Assembly (NCBI GenBank): GCA_003963405.1
Contig: RXIY01000032.1
Location: 1 to 64,000 of the forward strand
Reading direction: 5' to 3'
Source of the DNA: Hyphomicrobiales bacterium
GTDB taxonomy: Bacteria; Pseudomonadota; Alphaproteobacteria; Rhizobiales; Beijerinckiaceae
Length of the DNA: 64,000 nt
Shown: positions 40,734-50,610 of the stretch, one piece after another
Position numbering within the stretch: position 1 is the stretch's first letter
How the letters are laid out: every line of letters starts with the position of its first letter
Notes under the pieces: model-generated
Databases searched by the model: none
The model's input: the letters and a program-made list of their open reading frames with translations, nothing else
Told to the model about the DNA's origin: nothing
Made by a program: the position numbers and the translations under genes

Positions 40734-41424
40734 CGATGGGTCCCTGGTCGCTCATAGCGCTCAAGGCAGCCGTATCGCCGGCAAATCCCTTCGCGAGCTG
40801 CGATGTCCACCGGACCTCTGAATGTGGGAGCACATAGCCGACGAGGCCGCCGCCGAAGGAAGCGACGGCGCCGGAGCGGTCTTTCAGCTTGAGAGCGGAA
40901 ATGCGCACATGGCGCCCGCCATCGTTACGCAGCGTCACGACAATGCGGCCGTCCTTCTCGCGAAAGCGCCACGCGAGCTTGGGCGACTCCGCGTCGGGGG
41001 CGTAAAAAAAGACCGGGATCGAATAGCGCAGCAGGAGGTTGACAGCCCGCGCGCCCGGCGCTCCAGCGGTCGGCAGCTCGTCGACGATCAGGCGGTAGCT
41101 TTCCTCCTCGGCGACCGGAGACTGATCGGCGCGCACGATCCGCACCGTATAGTTCTGATTGCCCGAAAGCTCGACGACGGGCGGGCTGGCGACGACGGCT
41201 TCGGTCGACTCATAATCGTCCTGGCCCTCGACCTGACGCCACCGGACCACACGCAGTTGCGCCGTGAGCGGGCGATCGCTTCCATTTTTGAGAGTGACCA
41301 CGCTCGTCGCCCCCGGCGGCGGGATTTCGAGCGTCACGGGCGCGACCTGAAGGGCGGCCGCAAGGGCGGGCGCCGCGGCGAAAACAAGGAGAAGGCTCGA
41401 AAGAGCGCCAGTGGCGTATTTCAT
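40708..41424 (-). CDS. Periplasmic pilus-assembly chaperone (PapD-like)
   Basis: The ATG at 41424 begins a clear signal peptide (MKYATGALSSLLLVFAAAPALA); an upstream GTG in the same frame has no Shine-Dalgarno. The 238-residue product has two Ig-like domains. The first contains LQVAPVTLEIPPPG, VRWRQVEGQDDYEST and the subunit-binding strand NQNYTVRIVR. ESYRLIVDELP and LRYSIPVFFY lead into the second domain. It folds and delivers pilus subunits to the usher. The 3' end overlaps the usher gene start. Confidence 0.9.
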   Translation of the reverse strand: MKYATGALSSLLLVFAAAPALAAALQVAPVTLEIPPPGATSVVTLKNGSDRPLTAQLRVVRWRQVEGQDDYESTEAVVASPPVVELSGNQNYTVRIVRADQSPVAEEESYRLIVDELPTAGAPGARAVNLLLRYSIPVFFYAPDAESPKLAWRFREKDGRIVVTLRNDGGRHVRISALKLKDRSGAVASFGGGLVGYVLPHSEVRWTSQLAKGFAGDTAALSAMSDQGPIDAEATAER

Positions 41425-41503
41425 TTCCTCGATCCGGAAGAAAAGGAGCGGCACACGCCGCGGAAGGGAAAGCGGGCGCAGGCGGCCCGCGCTCCCGCGC
41501 GCG

Positions 41504-42007
41504 TCAGTAGGTGAGCGTGATCGTCACGTCGTCGGTGTAGAGGCCAGCCGCCGGCGTGTTCTGCGCGGCCACACGGCCATAGACCATCAGGGACTGGGCG
41601 GCGCCGGTTCCCGTGCCGGCGGCGGTGTCCGTGCCGGGCGTATTGCCCCACACCTGGCTGCGAGCAGCGTCGCGGAAGAGCCCGTAATCGATCGTCGCCG
41701 CGCCGGCGCCAGAGCCGCTCCTCATCTTGCGCTGGGCGACGCTCCCGCCTCCGAGGCCCGCATCGATGCCGATCGTGTAGGGCGTTCCGGCCGTGCACTG
41801 AACGCCGAGCGTCGTCGTCGCATCCATATTGGTGGTGAGAACGCCAGAGGCCGGAAAGGCCAGAGCGGGGCTCGGCGTGGTGATGGAGCACTGCGCCTGA
41901 ATCGTCATCGAAACGCGCATCGTCGCGGTGGCCGTGGCCGCCCTGGCGACGTCGACGCTCCCCGCGGCGATTCCCGCCGCCAGGACCAAACGTAAAAATC
42001 TGCTCAT
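41504..42007 (-). CDS. Spore coat U domain pilin-like subunit
   Basis: The ATG at 42007 follows AGGAG by 7 bases. The 167-residue product has a signal peptide (MSRFLRLVLAAGIAAGSVDVARA) and one SCPU domain. The paired cysteines lie in IQAQCSIT and LGVQCTAGTPYTIGIDAG, followed by DYGLFRDAARSQVWGN. The C-terminus GLYTDDVTITLTY is the strand used in donor-strand exchange and chaperone binding. It is likely the major or minor subunit of a surface fibre. Confidence 0.92.
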   Translation of the reverse strand: MSRFLRLVLAAGIAAGSVDVARAATATATMRVSMTIQAQCSITTPSPALAFPASGVLTTNMDATTTLGVQCTAGTPYTIGIDAGLGGGSVAQRKMRSGSGAGAATIDYGLFRDAARSQVWGNTPGTDTAAGTGTGAAQSLMVYGRVAAQNTPAAGLYTDDVTITLTY

Positions 42008-42090
42008 TGCTCGACTCCTGTTCCGGACGCTCGCGTAGCGTCCAGCCATAAAGTCGAGCTCAAGTTTTAAAATGTTGTTAACTAGGAGAA

Positions 42091-42118
42091 AAGTTGTATC
42101 TGTGAGTTTACACAACTT
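42091..42118. promoter_or_regulatory. Inverted repeat in A+T-rich pilin promoter region
   Basis: AAGTTGT at 42091-42097 and ACAACTT at 42112-42118 form a 7-bp inverted repeat with 14 bases between. They lie about 85 bases upstream of the 167-residue pilin start, in a locally A+T-rich stretch unlike its surroundings. This is a candidate operator or promoter for the downstream pilin; no clear -35/-10 pair can be fixed. Confidence 0.3.
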
Positions 42119-42183
42119 GCCTTGCGCGGGGCTTGACGTGGAGCCTCAGGGCGCCGCAGCCGCGCCGCGATCAGCGGCGCCGA

Positions 42184-43143
42184 TCAGTAGGTGAGCGTGA
42201 CGTTGATCGTGTCCGAATAGAGGCCGGGCGGCCCGATCGGCTGGGGCGGCGCGAAACCATAAACAGTCAGCGTCTGCGGCCTCCCGACGCCCACTCCCGA
42301 TAGTCTGAGCCCGGCGTCGTCGCCCCAGGGCAGCGCATGGGCGGCGTCTCTGAAGAGGCCGTAATCTACCCTGGCGCCGCCCGGCCCGGTCAGTTTCCGC
42401 ACCGTCCATGTCGCGCTCACGCCCGCCCCTGACGACAGGCCGACCTCATAGGGCGTGTCTTTCGTGCAGGCGACGGTGAGCGCAGAGGTGGCTCGAACGG
42501 AAGCTGTGGGGGAGGCGGCCGGGAAAATCATATCCGTCGCACTGATCATGCAGGAAGCCTGAAGCGTCACGCCCACACTCAGCAGGAGCGCGTCGCCCGG
42601 CGTCCCGCCGCTCAGGCAAACATTGGAGACGCCGTCATATCCCGTTTCGCCGGCGACGACTGTCGCGCCGGCGATGTCGTCCCTGTACTCCCCCGCCGGC
42701 AGGCTGGCGGTCGCGGAGAGGATTTTCGCATAGACCGTCCCCTGGAGGCTCGCGCCGTTCATTTTGTCGTAAGGCGCCGACAGGAAGATGGTTTCGGAAT
42801 CCCCGAGCCATGGAATCGTCGCCTGCGGATCGTGGTACAGACCATAGGCGATTGAATTGCCCCGGCCGTCCTTCATCGTCCTGCTGAACTCGGCGCCTGA
42901 ACCGCCCGTCCCTATTTTCACGCAAACGCCGACGAAATCGGTTTGCAAGCCTTGCAGGCAGGTCTCGGTAAAGCGGCCGGTCGTCGTCGCACCCTGCAAA
43001 TCCGAGACGCCGAGCCTGCCAAAAGAAAGCGTGACGGGCTTGGGAGAAAGATAACAGGAGCCGCCGGCGCGCGCCGTCTCCGGAAGAAGACAGACGGCCA
43101 ACAGCGGCAAGGCTGCGAGGAGCGTTGTCTGTCGGAATTTCAT
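42184..43143 (-). CDS. Tandem (two-domain) spore coat U protein
   Basis: From the ATG at 43143 the product is 319 residues. It has a signal peptide (MKFRQTTLLAALPLLAVCLLPETARA) and two consecutive SCPU domains. The first is GGSCYLSPKPVTLSFGRLGVSD to about residue 160. The second starts at VTLQASCMISATDMIFPA and ends GLYSDTINVTLTY. An upstream in-frame ATG at 43197 is possible. A two-domain subunit is the usual tip protein in archaic chaperone-usher systems. It is first in the operon order tip, pilin, chaperone, usher. Confidence 0.9.
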   Translation of the reverse strand: MKFRQTTLLAALPLLAVCLLPETARAGGSCYLSPKPVTLSFGRLGVSDLQGATTTGRFTETCLQGLQTDFVGVCVKIGTGGSGAEFSRTMKDGRGNSIAYGLYHDPQATIPWLGDSETIFLSAPYDKMNGASLQGTVYAKILSATASLPAGEYRDDIAGATVVAGETGYDGVSNVCLSGGTPGDALLLSVGVTLQASCMISATDMIFPAASPTASVRATSALTVACTKDTPYEVGLSSGAGVSATWTVRKLTGPGGARVDYGLFRDAAHALPWGDDAGLRLSGVGVGRPQTLTVYGFAPPQPIGPPGLYSDTINVTLTY

Positions 43144-43354
43144 GGACGCTGAGGGCGGCCCGGCCGACACGGGAGCAGCTAACGTTGTCTTGACCATAAA
43201 GCCAAGCTACAGCAATGGCCGAGCCCCGAACAGACCTGCGTTTAACTCTTCGTTATCCATGCGCCGGAGCGCAATACGGCGTGCGGGACGACCTTTAACC
43301 ATTTGTTTTCAGCATGGCGGATGCAGGCGGCAAGCGCCTCGCCCCATGGGATCG

Positions 43355-44470
43355 ATGACAGTGCGCTCAAAGGAGAGCCATGTTCCCGCAAGAATCGCCC
43401 GCGCGGCGCTGGCGTGCGGGCTGTGCGCGCTATTCGCGGGATGCGCCTCGGATACATGGGAGACGGAGAACAGCGATCCCTCGAGCTTTCTCGCTCTCGC
43501 CGGCGCCGCCAGGCAGGCGCCGCTGCGCGTCCCGGTCTTCGTCACATCCATGCGGCGCGACGACACAAACCCGGAGAGCCGCGGACGAGCGCATTTTTCA
43601 CTGGCTTCCGTCAGCGTGCCGCCGAACCATCGGCCCGGCGTCATCGAGCGCGCCGCCTTCGGCGCCGCCAGGGCGAGCCGCGATTTCACCATCTCTTCTC
43701 GCCGCAACCTCGAAGAAGCCGACTTCGCTGAAGAAATAGCCGAGCAGGCATCGAGCCGCGGTGGAGCCACTCGGGATATCCTCCTCTATGTGCACGGCTA
43801 CGACATCAGCCTCGACGAAGCGCGCTTCCGCGTCGCGCAAATCGCCGTCGATGCGGGGTTTGCCGGCGTCGTCGCGCTGTTCACGTGGGATTCGGTATCC
43901 CGCAGCGGCCTGTTCGCCTATGAGGCGGACAAGGAAAGCGCCACAGTGGCGCGGGACGCACTGGAAAAGCTGGCCCTCGACCTGTCGCGGGTTCCCAGCA
44001 TCGGCCGCGTTCACATCCTCGCTCATTCGATGGGCGCGTGGCTGGCGATGGAAAGCTTACGAACGCTCGCCATCTCCGGCCATCCCGACCTGGATGGCAG
44101 GCTCGGCGAAGTCATGCTGGCGGCGCCGGACATTGATCTCGGCGTCTTCGCGCAACAGTTGTCGCGCGTCGGCCCAGAGCACGTGTCGATTTTCGTCTCC
44201 AGCACCGATCGCGCGCTCTCGCTTTCCTCGCGCATCGCGGGCAACCGGCCAAGGCTCGGCGCAATGAATCCAAGCGATCCGAAGGACAGGCAGGTTCTGG
44301 ATGCGCTGGGAGTTTCCGTTCATGACCTTTCGAAGCTGAATACAGACTTCACGGGCCATAACACCTTCGCGGAGGCGCCGGCTGTCGTGCGCCGGATCGG
44401 CGCGCAGCTCGCCCCTCGCGAAGACGAGAGCGCACAAGCGGTCGCGGAGGCGGCGGATGCGCGAGAATAA
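43355..44470 (+). CDS. Alpha/beta hydrolase lipoprotein (DUF900-like)
   Basis: The start is taken as the ATG at 43355 (another ATG lies three codons earlier). The 371-residue product has a lipoprotein signal with lipobox LFAGC (Cys30). A DUF900-type hydrolase follows with ILLYVHGYDISLDEARFR, ALFTWDSVSRSGLFAYEADKE and the nucleophile in ILAHSMGAWL (Ser225). The last His is in FTGHNTFAEAP. It is probably an envelope esterase or lipase; the substrate is unknown. It is divergent from the pilus operon. Confidence 0.85.
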   Translation: MTVRSKESHVPARIARAALACGLCALFAGCASDTWETENSDPSSFLALAGAARQAPLRVPVFVTSMRRDDTNPESRGRAHFSLASVSVPPNHRPGVIERAAFGAARASRDFTISSRRNLEEADFAEEIAEQASSRGGATRDILLYVHGYDISLDEARFRVAQIAVDAGFAGVVALFTWDSVSRSGLFAYEADKESATVARDALEKLALDLSRVPSIGRVHILAHSMGAWLAMESLRTLAISGHPDLDGRLGEVMLAAPDIDLGVFAQQLSRVGPEHVSIFVSSTDRALSLSSRIAGNRPRLGAMNPSDPKDRQVLDALGVSVHDLSKLNTDFTGHNTFAEAPAVVRRIGAQLAPREDESAQAVAEAADARE

Positions 44471-44587
44471 TCCAACCGCACCCGGCTCCGAAAGAGTTAA
44501 CGCCCGTTTTCCATGATTGGTCGAGCCTGTTGCCACGCAGACGATTTTCCCTGACTTTGCTCGCGCTGGATGGAGTGAGCGTGCAAG

Positions 44588-44929
44588 ATGTCAGCCGACG
44601 AAGCCGGTTACCGCGAAGCGCTGGATCTGCCGCAGGAAGGGCCGCTCGTCGGCGAGCAGATAAATCAGGCTTATCGTGAGGTCGTCTGGCGGGCTTTTCA
44701 TGGACCGGTCGGTTACGACTTGTGCTTCCTGGCCTTGGCGCGAAGCCGCCTGCTGGAGGGTCTCGTCCCCCGCCTCGAAGACCCTCGAGGCGGGCCCGAG
44801 CAAATTCCTTTCGGCGCGAAGCGCAGCGAAGGCCGCTCCCATCGCTCGAGGCCCCACCCCGGCGTCAATCCGGCGTATCTGGCTCAAAGGCTGAGGCGTC
44901 GCATGCGCCCCCTTTCCCCGGTTCCCTGA
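44588..44929 (+). CDS. Hypothetical protein, faintly J-domain-like
   Basis: The 113-residue frame starts MSADEAGYREALDLPQEGP. The first 60 residues look like a degenerate J-domain: INQAYREVVWRAFHG in place of helix II, with FHG where HPD would be, then LALARSRLLEGL. The HPD motif needed for DnaK stimulation is absent. The tail is basic and unstructured. The reverse strand is also open here, so coding is uncertain. Confidence 0.35.
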   Translation: MSADEAGYREALDLPQEGPLVGEQINQAYREVVWRAFHGPVGYDLCFLALARSRLLEGLVPRLEDPRGGPEQIPFGAKRSEGRSHRSRPHPGVNPAYLAQRLRRRMRPLSPVP

Positions 44930-44950
44930 CTCCCCGTTTTGCTGGCGCCT

Positions 44951-45955
44951 TCAGGCGACCGTGCCCATCGCCGCGTCGAATTCGGAAAGGGCGGCGGCGA
45001 CATCGAACGCCTCCATCGCGCGGGTGCATTCCAGCGCCCGCTCGGCCCGCGCCAGCGCCTTGCCGGACAGCACAGGTGCGCCTTCGGCCACCGGCGCTGC
45101 TTCGGCGAGGTCGCCATTGCAATGCAGGACCATGTCGCAGCCTGCTGCGATGGCGCGCTCGGCCCGCTCGCGAAAACCGCCCGCGAGCGCCTTCATGGAA
45201 AGATCGTCGGTCATCAGCAGGCCATCGAAGCCGATCAGGCCGCGGATGATCTCGCTTACGACGGCCACGGACTGCGTGCCCGGCGCCGCCGGGTCGATCG
45301 CCGTGTAGACGACATGGGCGCTCATCGCCATTGGCAAACGGGCATTGGCTTTGAAGGGCTGAAAATCCACGGCCTCGAGCTCGGCTCGACTCGCCTCGAC
45401 GACGGGAAGCTCAAGATGGCTGTCGGCCATGGCGCGGCCATGGCCAGGAATGTGTTTCATGACCGGCGCGACGCCGCCCGCCATGAGCCCCTGCGCCGCC
45501 GCGCGTCCGAGCCTGGCGGCGCGCGCGGGGCTGCGGCTGTAGGCGCGGTCGCTGATGATCGCATGCGAGCCCTCGGCCGGCACGTCGAGCACAGGCAGGC
45601 AATCGACGTCGATTCCGACTTCGCGAAGATCGTGGGCCATCAGCCGGGCGCCGAGCCAGGCAAGACGTTCCGCCTGGGCCGCATTTGCGCCCGCCCGCTC
45701 GAAACTCGCCGCGCTCGGCCAGGCGCGCCACTGCGGCGTGTTGAGCCGCTGCACGCGCCCGCCTTCCTGATCGACCAGCACGGGCGCATGACGGCCGAGC
45801 GCGGCGCGCAACTCGCTGGTCAGTCGCTGGACCTGCTCCCGGCTTTCGACATTGCGGCGAAACAGGATCACGCCCCAGGGCGCAGCGTCGCGCAGGAACG
45901 CGCGCTCGCCCGCGTCGAGAGTGCAGCCCTTCAAGCCGCAGATGAAGGCGCGCAT
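44951..45955 (-). CDS. nagZ: Beta-N-acetylhexosaminidase
   Basis: The 334-residue protein is a glycoside hydrolase family 3 NagZ. It has VDQEGGRVQRL (61-71), the catalytic histidine loop KHIPGHGRAMADSH (167-180) and the nucleophile motif MTDDLSMKA (248-256). It releases GlcNAc from muropeptides in the cytoplasm for cell-wall recycling. It starts 6 bases after the SPOR gene stop. Confidence 0.95.
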   Translation of the reverse strand: MRAFICGLKGCTLDAGERAFLRDAAPWGVILFRRNVESREQVQRLTSELRAALGRHAPVLVDQEGGRVQRLNTPQWRAWPSAASFERAGANAAQAERLAWLGARLMAHDLREVGIDVDCLPVLDVPAEGSHAIISDRAYSRSPARAARLGRAAAQGLMAGGVAPVMKHIPGHGRAMADSHLELPVVEASRAELEAVDFQPFKANARLPMAMSAHVVYTAIDPAAPGTQSVAVVSEIIRGLIGFDGLLMTDDLSMKALAGGFRERAERAIAAGCDMVLHCNGDLAEAAPVAEGAPVLSGKALARAERALECTRAMEAFDVAAALSEFDAAMGTVA

Positions 45956-45961
45956 CGACGC

Positions 45962-47350
45962 CTAGTTCCCCGCCACGAAGCAGTTGCCGCCGCTGGCCTT
46001 GACCTTGTTGCAGACAGCATTGGCCGAGTCCTTGCTCAGCCCCGCGGCGCGGACGCGATAGACCATCTTGTCCCCGACCTTGGCCGGCTTGAAGGTGGCT
46101 CTCACGCCATATTTCTGGGACACGGTCTTGAGGAGCGTGCGCGCCTCGTCCTCGCTGCCGGCGGCGCCAAACTGCACGGCGTAAGTCCCGCTCGCGCTGG
46201 CCGCCGGCGCCCCGGCGTCCTCCTCGGCGGCGGGCGGCTCGACAGCGGCGACCTTGGGCGTCGGCTTTGGCTTGGCCGCCTGCGCGGTGGTGGCAGGTTT
46301 GGTTTGCAGCTTGGGGGTCGCCCCCTTGGCCTGCGCGGGGTCGACAGCCGGCGCGTCGACGCTCTCGACCGCGGCGGGCGGAACGGCGGCGTCCTCGACG
46401 CGGCTCCCATCCGTGCGCACCGTCACCGTCTTGACCTTGCGGGGCTGGGCGCCCAACGCCGGCTCATGGGGCGCATCCACCGGCCCGTCGCCGAGCGTCA
46501 CGACCTTGGGTTGAACCGTCGGATCGACAGCCTGCTCCTGACGCGTCACGACCTGCTTGACCGGAGTGGGCTCCTTGCGGTCGAGCACGGCGGCGCCCTG
46601 TTTGCTGGGCGCATCCTCATCCGTCTCAACCGTTGGCTTTACCTTTACCGGTCCTTCCGGCGCGTTGATGACGGCGATCTCCTTCGAACCGCCGACGCCA
46701 TTGCGGTGCATGAAGCCCCAGGCGACGCTGATGACCGCGACGACGCCAATGGCGGCGGCCGCGTGCCAGGGTTTCAGAAAGCGGCGGATGCCGCCCCCCG
46801 GCGCCGTTTCAGCTTCCTCGTCGCCGTAATCGAGATATTCCGAGTCATCCGCCCAGTCGCCCTCGGCGCCGCCGTGATAGCCGTGGTCGTGATGCGCCTG
46901 CCCGTAGCCCGGCTCGGCGTAGCCATGCTCGGGATAGGACGGCTCCTGATGGCCGGCATGGCGGACATGCGCGTGATGCTCGTCTTCGTAATAACGGGGC
47001 TCCGGCGCGACCTGCGGCGGGGCGTCGTAGGAGCCGCGCAGATGCGCGTCCCATTGGGGCGCCGGCTGGGGCGCCGCCGGCGGCGGAGCGGCGGCGGGCC
47101 GGAGCGGCGGCGGAGGCGGCGCAACGGGCCGGACCGGCGGCGGAGGCGGCGGAGGAGCCTGCCGGGGCGCGCGTGGATCGGGCAAAATCCTGCCGAGAGG
47201 GTCCGCCTTGCTCTCGCTCTGCATCAGCCGCGCGAGCTCGCTCAGCGGGTCCGGCTTGGGCACCGCCGGAGCCGGCGATTGCCGACTCCGCATGCGCCGC
47301 TCGAACTCGGTCAGGTCGATGGCGGGGCCTCTGGCGGGCGATTCACGCAT
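45962..47350 (-). CDS. SPOR-domain membrane protein
   Basis: The 462-residue product has a cytoplasmic N-terminus rich in Pro (poly-Pro runs at about 65-90) and a His/Tyr/Glu-rich segment. One membrane helix lies near residues 190-210, followed by a long periplasmic Pro/Ala/Lys linker. The SPOR domain fills the last 75 residues (GTYAVQFGAAGSEDEARTLL ... NCFVAGN). SPOR domains bind denuded glycan strands at division sites. The order argS, this gene, nagZ is conserved in alphaproteobacteria. Confidence 0.9.
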   Translation of the reverse strand: MRESPARGPAIDLTEFERRMRSRQSPAPAVPKPDPLSELARLMQSESKADPLGRILPDPRAPRQAPPPPPPPVRPVAPPPPPLRPAAAPPPAAPQPAPQWDAHLRGSYDAPPQVAPEPRYYEDEHHAHVRHAGHQEPSYPEHGYAEPGYGQAHHDHGYHGGAEGDWADDSEYLDYGDEEAETAPGGGIRRFLKPWHAAAAIGVVAVISVAWGFMHRNGVGGSKEIAVINAPEGPVKVKPTVETDEDAPSKQGAAVLDRKEPTPVKQVVTRQEQAVDPTVQPKVVTLGDGPVDAPHEPALGAQPRKVKTVTVRTDGSRVEDAAVPPAAVESVDAPAVDPAQAKGATPKLQTKPATTAQAAKPKPTPKVAAVEPPAAEEDAGAPAASASGTYAVQFGAAGSEDEARTLLKTVSQKYGVRATFKPAKVGDKMVYRVRAAGLSKDSANAVCNKVKASGGNCFVAGN

Positions 47351-47430
47351 GATTTACACCTCGATCGTCTTCCCGGATGGAGCTGGTTGCGAGCGGGCCG
47401 CGCTTCTGACCGAGAAGAGGAGGTCACGCG

Positions 47431-49212
47431 TCAACGCATTTCGTCGGGGGCGCTCACGCCGAGAAGCCTCAGGCCCGACCCCAGGACGATGCTTAAGGTT
47501 AAAACCAGAGCAACCCGGGCGCTCGTCAAATCTCTCTCGGTTGCATTAACAAAGCGTAATTGTGGCTGATCTTTGCCCCTGTTCCAATGCGCGTGGAAGA
47601 CGCTCGATAATTCATGCAGATAAAAGGCCACGCGATGCGGCTCATGCGCCGCCGCCGCCGCCTCGATCATGCGCGGATATTGCGCAATCATGCGGGCGAG
47701 CTGCATCTCGCCCTCGTCGTCGAGCAGATCGAGCCGCGCCGCGGTGAGCGCCTCGAGCGAGATGTCGAGGTCCGGGAAGGCGGCGAGCGCCTGCCTGAGC
47801 GCTGATTTGGCGCGGGCGTGGGCGTATTGCACGTAAAAGACCGCATTGTCCTTCGACTGTTCGATGACTTTGGCCAGGTCGAAATCGAGCGGCGCGTCAT
47901 TCTTGCGGTAGAGCATCATGAAGCGGACCGCATCGACGCCGACCTCGTCGACGACCTCGCGCAACGTCACGAAATCGCCGGCGCGCTTCGACATTTTCAC
48001 CGGCTCGCCGGCGCGCATCAGCTTCACGAGCTGGCAGAGCTTCACGTCGAGCGCCACCCTGCGGTCGGAGAGCGCGGCGACGGCGGCGCCCATGCGCTTC
48101 ACATAGCCGCCATGGTCCGCCCCCCAGATATCGACGAGCGTATCGAAGCCGCGGTCGATCTTGTCCTTGTGATAGGCGATGTCGGCGGCGAAATAGGTGG
48201 GCGAGCCGTCCGACTTCTTGAGCGCGCGATCCACGTCATCGCCGAACTCGGTGGATTTGAACAGCGTCTGCTCGCGGTCCTCCCAATCGTCCGGGAGCTG
48301 GCCCTTGGGCGGCGGCAGGCGCCCCTCATAGACGAGCCCCCGCTCCCGCAGCCACTCGATCGAGGCGTCGATCTTGGAGGGGCCATGCGAGCGGTCGTGC
48401 AGCGTCCGCTCCGAGAAAAAGACCTCATGCCGAATATTGAGCACGGCGAGATCGTCGCGGATCATGGCCATCATGGAGTCGATGGCCTCCGCCCGCACGA
48501 GGGGAAGCCATTCGCGCTCCGGCCTGTCCAGAAGCGCGCGCCCGTGCTTTTCAGCGAGCGCCGCGCCGACGGGCTTGAGATAATCGCCGGGATAGAGCCC
48601 CTCGGGGATCGTGATGGCCTCGCCAAGCGCCTCGCGGTAACGCAGAAAGGCCGAGCGAGCGAGCACGTCCACCTGCGCGCCGGCGTCGTTGATGTAATAT
48701 TCGCGCGTCACCTCGCAGCCCGAGAAGGCGAGGAGACTAGCGAGAGCGTCGCCGAACACCGCGCCGCGGCCATGGCCGACATGCATGGGCCCGGTGGGGT
48801 TGGCCGACACATATTCGACGTTCACCTTGCCCTGCAGCGCGCCCGCCCTGCCCTTTTCCACGCGGCCGAAATTCCCGGGGTCGTTCAGCGCGGCGCGCAG
48901 CACCTGAGCAAAGATCTCCGGATTGAGCCGGATGTTGATGAACCCCGGCCCGGCGACCTCGGCGGCCGCGACGCCCTCGGACTCCGCCAGCGCGAAACAA
49001 ATCTCCGTCGCCAGCGCGCGCGGGCTCGCGAAATGGGCCTTGGCCTCCTTGGCGAAGACCATCGCGGCGTTGCTCGCAAGATCGCCATGCGTCGGGTCCT
49101 TGGGCGGCTCGACCACGAAACGGGTCGTATCGAGCGGCGGGAGACGGCCGTCGGCGGTCATGCCCTCGAGGATCGAGGCGATGCGGGCGTGGTAGATGTC
49201 GAAAATGTTCAT
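47431..49212 (-). CDS. argS: Arginyl-tRNA synthetase
   Basis: The 593-residue enzyme has the class I HIGH motif as [10 protein letters not shown] (141-150), the KMSKS-like motif [10 protein letters not shown] and the ArgRS N-terminal additional domain. The C-terminal anticodon-binding domain contains [14 protein letters not shown]. It ligates arginine to tRNA-Arg. The ATG start and length fit the family. Confidence 0.97.
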   Translation of the reverse strand: MNIFDIYHARIASILEGMTADGRLPPLDTTRFVVEPPKDPTHGDLASNAAMVFAKEAKAHFASPRALATEICFALAESEGVAAAEVAGPGFINIRLNPEIFAQVLRAALNDPGNFGRVEKGRAGALQGKVNVEYVSANPTGPMHVGHGRGAVFGDALASLLAFSGCEVTREYYINDAGAQVDVLARSAFLRYREALGEAITIPEGLYPGDYLKPVGAALAEKHGRALLDRPEREWLPLVRAEAIDSMMAMIRDDLAVLNIRHEVFFSERTLHDRSHGPSKIDASIEWLRERGLVYEGRLPPPKGQLPDDWEDREQTLFKSTEFGDDVDRALKKSDGSPTYFAADIAYHKDKIDRGFDTLVDIWGADHGGYVKRMGAAVAALSDRRVALDVKLCQLVKLMRAGEPVKMSKRAGDFVTLREVVDEVGVDAVRFMMLYRKNDAPLDFDLAKVIEQSKDNAVFYVQYAHARAKSALRQALAAFPDLDISLEALTAARLDLLDDEGEMQLARMIAQYPRMIEAAAAAHEPHRVAFYLHELSSVFHAHWNRGKDQPQLRFVNATERDLTSARVALVLTLSIVLGSGLRLLGVSAPDEMR

Positions 49213-49287
49213 GAAGATCCGGACGCGGTCGTGATGGGATTGGCGGGGGGTTTAGCAGAGGGCGCGCGGGCGCGCACCCTCTTCGCG

Positions 49288-50553
49288 CTAACCGCCGCGC
49301 TGTCCGAAGAGGCGCTCCACCTCCAGGAGCGCATAGCGGTCGGTCATACAGGCGATGTAATCGGCCACGACATCCGCCCGCTCCGCGCCCTTGCGCCCGG
49401 CGGCGAGGGCCGCCCACTCGTCCGGCATGAGCGCCGGCGTTTCGAGGAAGGCCGGAAACAGCCGCGAAATGGCGTCGCGGGCCTGCTCCCACACCCCCAT
49501 GATCCGCTCGTGCCGGTACATGTTCTCGAAGAGGAAACGCTTGAGCTCGTGTTGTTCGACGGTCATCTCCACCGAGAGCGCCACCACCGCCCGCATGGCT
49601 CCGCGCACGTCCTCGACGCTCTTGGGCCCGAGACGTTCGAGCCTTTCGCGCGACGCCGTGATGGCGTCCTCCACGAAGCGGGTAATGACCCGGCGCACTA
49701 GCTCGTGAATCAGGCGGCCGCGCTCGAGGCCGGGCCGCCAGGCGGCGATCTCGGCCAGAAGGCTGGCGACCAATGACGATTCCGCCTCGATGGCTTCCAG
49801 CGTGAAAAGCCCCGCCCTCAGCCCGTCGTCGATGTCGTGGCCGATGTAGGCGATGTCGTCCGCTAGCGCCGCCGCCTGCGCCTCGACGCCCGCCAGGGTC
49901 GAAAGCTCCAGCGGAAAGATCGCGTCGAACTCCGTCACGTAGGGCGCGAGAGGGCGGTAGATGCCCACGCTGCTGACGCCCGCGAGCGAAAGACATATGG
50001 GCTCCTCGAGCGGGCCATTGTGCTTGACGATGCCCTCGAGCGCCTCCCAGGTCAGATTGAGCCCGTCGTAGTCCGCGTATCGGCGCTCCAGCAGGGTCAC
50101 GACGCGCAGGGCCTGCGCATTGTGGTCGAAACCCCCATAGGGCCTCATGCAGACCTGAAGCGCCTCCTCGCCGGCATGACCGAAGGGGGTGTGGCCGAGA
50201 TCATGGGCGAGCGCCACCGTCTCGGCGAGGTCTTCGTCGGTGGCGAGCGCGCGTGCAAGGGCGCGGGCGATCTGGCCCACCTCGATCGTGTGGGTGAGCC
50301 GCGTGCGGAAATGATCGCCGTCGAGGGGAACGAAGACCTGCGTCTTGTGCGCAAGGCGGCGGAAGGCGGTTGAATGGATGATTCTGTCGCGGTCGCGCTG
50401 GAACTCGCTTCGCGTCGGCGAGGGCGATACGGGGTAGAGCCGTCCGCGCGACCGGGTGGCGTCGGAGGCGTAAGGCGCGAGAGGCGGGCGAAGGGCCACG
50501 GTCGGGCTCCAGTCGTTGAAAGGCCGCAAGGGCGGACCTATGTTGCAGCGCAT
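49288..50553 (-). CDS. dgt: dGTP triphosphohydrolase-like protein
   Basis: The ATG at 50553 (MRCNIGPPLRPFND) is chosen; the longer frame upstream runs antisense to erpA. The 421-residue protein has the HD-domain motifs RLTHTIEV, LAHDLGHTPFGHAGEEAL, NGPLEEP and the late DDIAYIGHDIDDG. These enzymes cleave dNTPs to nucleosides and triphosphate. It is the first gene of the dgt-argS-SPOR-nagZ group and divergent from erpA, 57 bp away, so that short gap holds both promoters. Confidence 0.93.
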   Translation of the reverse strand: MRCNIGPPLRPFNDWSPTVALRPPLAPYASDATRSRGRLYPVSPSPTRSEFQRDRDRIIHSTAFRRLAHKTQVFVPLDGDHFRTRLTHTIEVGQIARALARALATDEDLAETVALAHDLGHTPFGHAGEEALQVCMRPYGGFDHNAQALRVVTLLERRYADYDGLNLTWEALEGIVKHNGPLEEPICLSLAGVSSVGIYRPLAPYVTEFDAIFPLELSTLAGVEAQAAALADDIAYIGHDIDDGLRAGLFTLEAIEAESSLVASLLAEIAAWRPGLERGRLIHELVRRVITRFVEDAITASRERLERLGPKSVEDVRGAMRAVVALSVEMTVEQHELKRFLFENMYRHERIMGVWEQARDAISRLFPAFLETPALMPDEWAALAAGRKGAERADVVADYIACMTDRYALLEVERLFGQRGG

Positions 50554-50610
50554 AGCCCGCAAATTCGGGTGGTTGCAAGAAACCCGGCAATATTCTCGCG
50601 AGGACATGGC

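Noticed and set aside
43380-43739. An ATG with a strong Shine-Dalgarno opening a 119-codon frame
   Set aside because: It is out of frame within the DUF900 lipoprotein, and the product is Arg/Ser/Pro-rich without a domain. The lipobox and hydrolase motifs are in the other frame.
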